Shown: positions 13,731-14,390 of the stretch, in pieces
Numbering within the stretch: position 1 is the stretch's first letter
How the letters are laid out: every line of letters begins with the position of its first letter
Source of the DNA: DASVLX01 sp035552275
GTDB lineage: Bacteria > Actinomycetota > Actinomycetes > Mycobacteriales > Pseudonocardiaceae
Reading direction: 5' to 3'
NCBI GenBank assembly: GCA_035552275.1
Contig: DASZLR010000137.1
Location: forward strand, 1 to 14,390
DNA length: 14,390 nucleotides
The notes under the pieces: generated by a model
Databases searched by the model: none
What the model was told of the DNA's origin: nothing
The model's input: the letters and a program-made list of their open reading frames with translations, nothing else
Program-made: the position numbers and the translations under genes

Positions 13731-14390
13731 GTGGGAGCACAGGGACTGGGTCTGGGCGAGCACATCACGGCGTGCCTGTTCGACCTCGACGGCGTTCTGA
13801 CCGAGACGGCCGTCGTGCACGCCGCCGCCTGGCGACAGATGTTCGATGAGTATCTGCGAGCCCGCGCGGCCCGCACCGGCGAGGCGTTCGTGCCGTTCGA
13901 CCCGGTGGCCGACTACGACGCCTACGTCGACGGTCGGCCGCGCGCCGATGGCGCCCGCGCCTTCCTGGCGTCCAGGGGAATCACCCTGCCCGACGGCACG
14001 CATGACGACCCGCCGGACGCGGAAACCGTGTACGGGCTGGGAAACCGGAAGAACGAGCTGGTCCTGCACATGATCGCCACCGACGGCGTCAAGGCATATC
14101 CGGGCTCCGTGCGGTACCTGACCGCGGTCCGCGCCGCCGGCCTGCCCACCGCTGTCGTGTCGTCCAGCTCCAACTGCGCGGACGTGGTGCGGGTGGCCGG
14201 GTTGACGTCGATGCTGGACGCCCGGGTCGACGGCATCACCGCCGAGCGTGAGCACCTCGCCGGCAAACCCTCGCCGGACACCTTCCTGGCGGGCGCCCGT
14301 GCGCTGGGCGTGCCGCCGGAGCAGGCGGCCGTGTTCGAGGACGCGTTGGCCGGGGTGGCGGCCGGCCGGGCCGGAAAGTTCGGCGTCGTC
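13731..14390 (+). CDS. Beta-phosphoglucomutase-type HAD hydrolase (3' end outside window)
   Basis: 220 residues are present and the frame is open at the window end. Haloacid-dehalogenase motifs are in order: motif I CLFDLDGVLTET with nucleophile D18 and acid/base D20, a helical cap (about 25-110, ending GLGNRKNEL), motif II AVVSSSSN (S144-S147), the motif III lysine in LAGKPSPDTFL (K179), and motif IV VFEDALAG (E203, D204). The GKPSPD and FEDA.AG blocks and the cap type match beta-phosphoglucomutase-like enzymes, which convert beta-glucose 1-phosphate made by trehalose or maltose phosphorylases and often lie beside a family-65 glycoside phosphorylase gene. Such a gene may follow beyond the window. 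Only about 20-40 residues should be missing. The GTG at 13731 has no ribosome site but a -10-like box seven bases upstream. It is divergent from the methyltransferase gene. Confidence 0.9.
   Translation, partial: MGAQGLGLGEHITACLFDLDGVLTETAVVHAAAWRQMFDEYLRARAARTGEAFVPFDPVADYDAYVDGRPRADGARAFLASRGITLPDGTHDDPPDAETVYGLGNRKNELVLHMIATDGVKAYPGSVRYLTAVRAAGLPTAVVSSSSNCADVVRVAGLTSMLDARVDGITAEREHLAGKPSPDTFLAGARALGVPPEQAAVFEDALAGVAAGRAGKFGVV

Overview
The window is high-GC DNA with strong G/C bias at third codon positions. It carries a PHP-proofreading DnaE1-type replicase, an XRE/DUF5753 regulator with a DUF397 partner, and apparently leaderless genes. Together these point to an actinobacterium, probably a filamentous or Pseudonocardia/Micromonospora-like lineage. 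The genus cannot be fixed from this sequence.

Left part (1-4248), accessory-looking: a decayed YihY/BrkB-type membrane protein gene, cut by the window edge, holds two compensating frameshifts and a perfect 14-bp hairpin. Next, on the minus strand, is a two-gene toxin-antitoxin operon of the VapB45/VapC45 type (DUF433 antitoxin, PIN-like toxin; genes overlap by 11 bases). A one-piece ArsR-SRPBCC regulator follows on the plus strand; its promoter carries two copies of the same operator (GCAGC-N6-GCTGC), one of them between the -35 and -10 boxes. Then comes a minus-strand pair joined by an ATGA overlap: an XRE/DUF5753 regulator and a small DUF397 protein. A 434-base stretch without an intact gene separates this pair from dnaE; it holds direct repeats and a short coding-like remnant.

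Centre (4249-8777), minus strand: a cytoplasmic SGNH/GDSL hydrolase and, 149 bases downstream, the essential replicative polymerase gene dnaE, with all visible PHP and polymerase motifs and a beta-clamp motif.

Right part (8778-14390): a class III (CaiB/BaiF) CoA-transferase, a small SAM-dependent methyltransferase convergent with it, a secreted CocE/X-Pro-dipeptidyl-peptidase-like alpha/beta hydrolase, a second SAM-dependent methyltransferase whose 3' end runs 91 bases antisense into the hydrolase gene, and the 5' part of a beta-phosphoglucomutase-type HAD hydrolase cut by the window end. These are mostly single transcription units in alternating directions; I see no pathway that links them.

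I found no rRNA, tRNA, CRISPR array, insertion sequence or prophage. No clear new multi-gene system is visible. The most interesting signals are regulatory (the duplicated ArsR operator, the repeats upstream of the DUF5753/DUF397 pair, leaderless starts) and structural (the decayed BrkB gene with its hairpin, the antisense gene overlap, a short orphan coding remnant).
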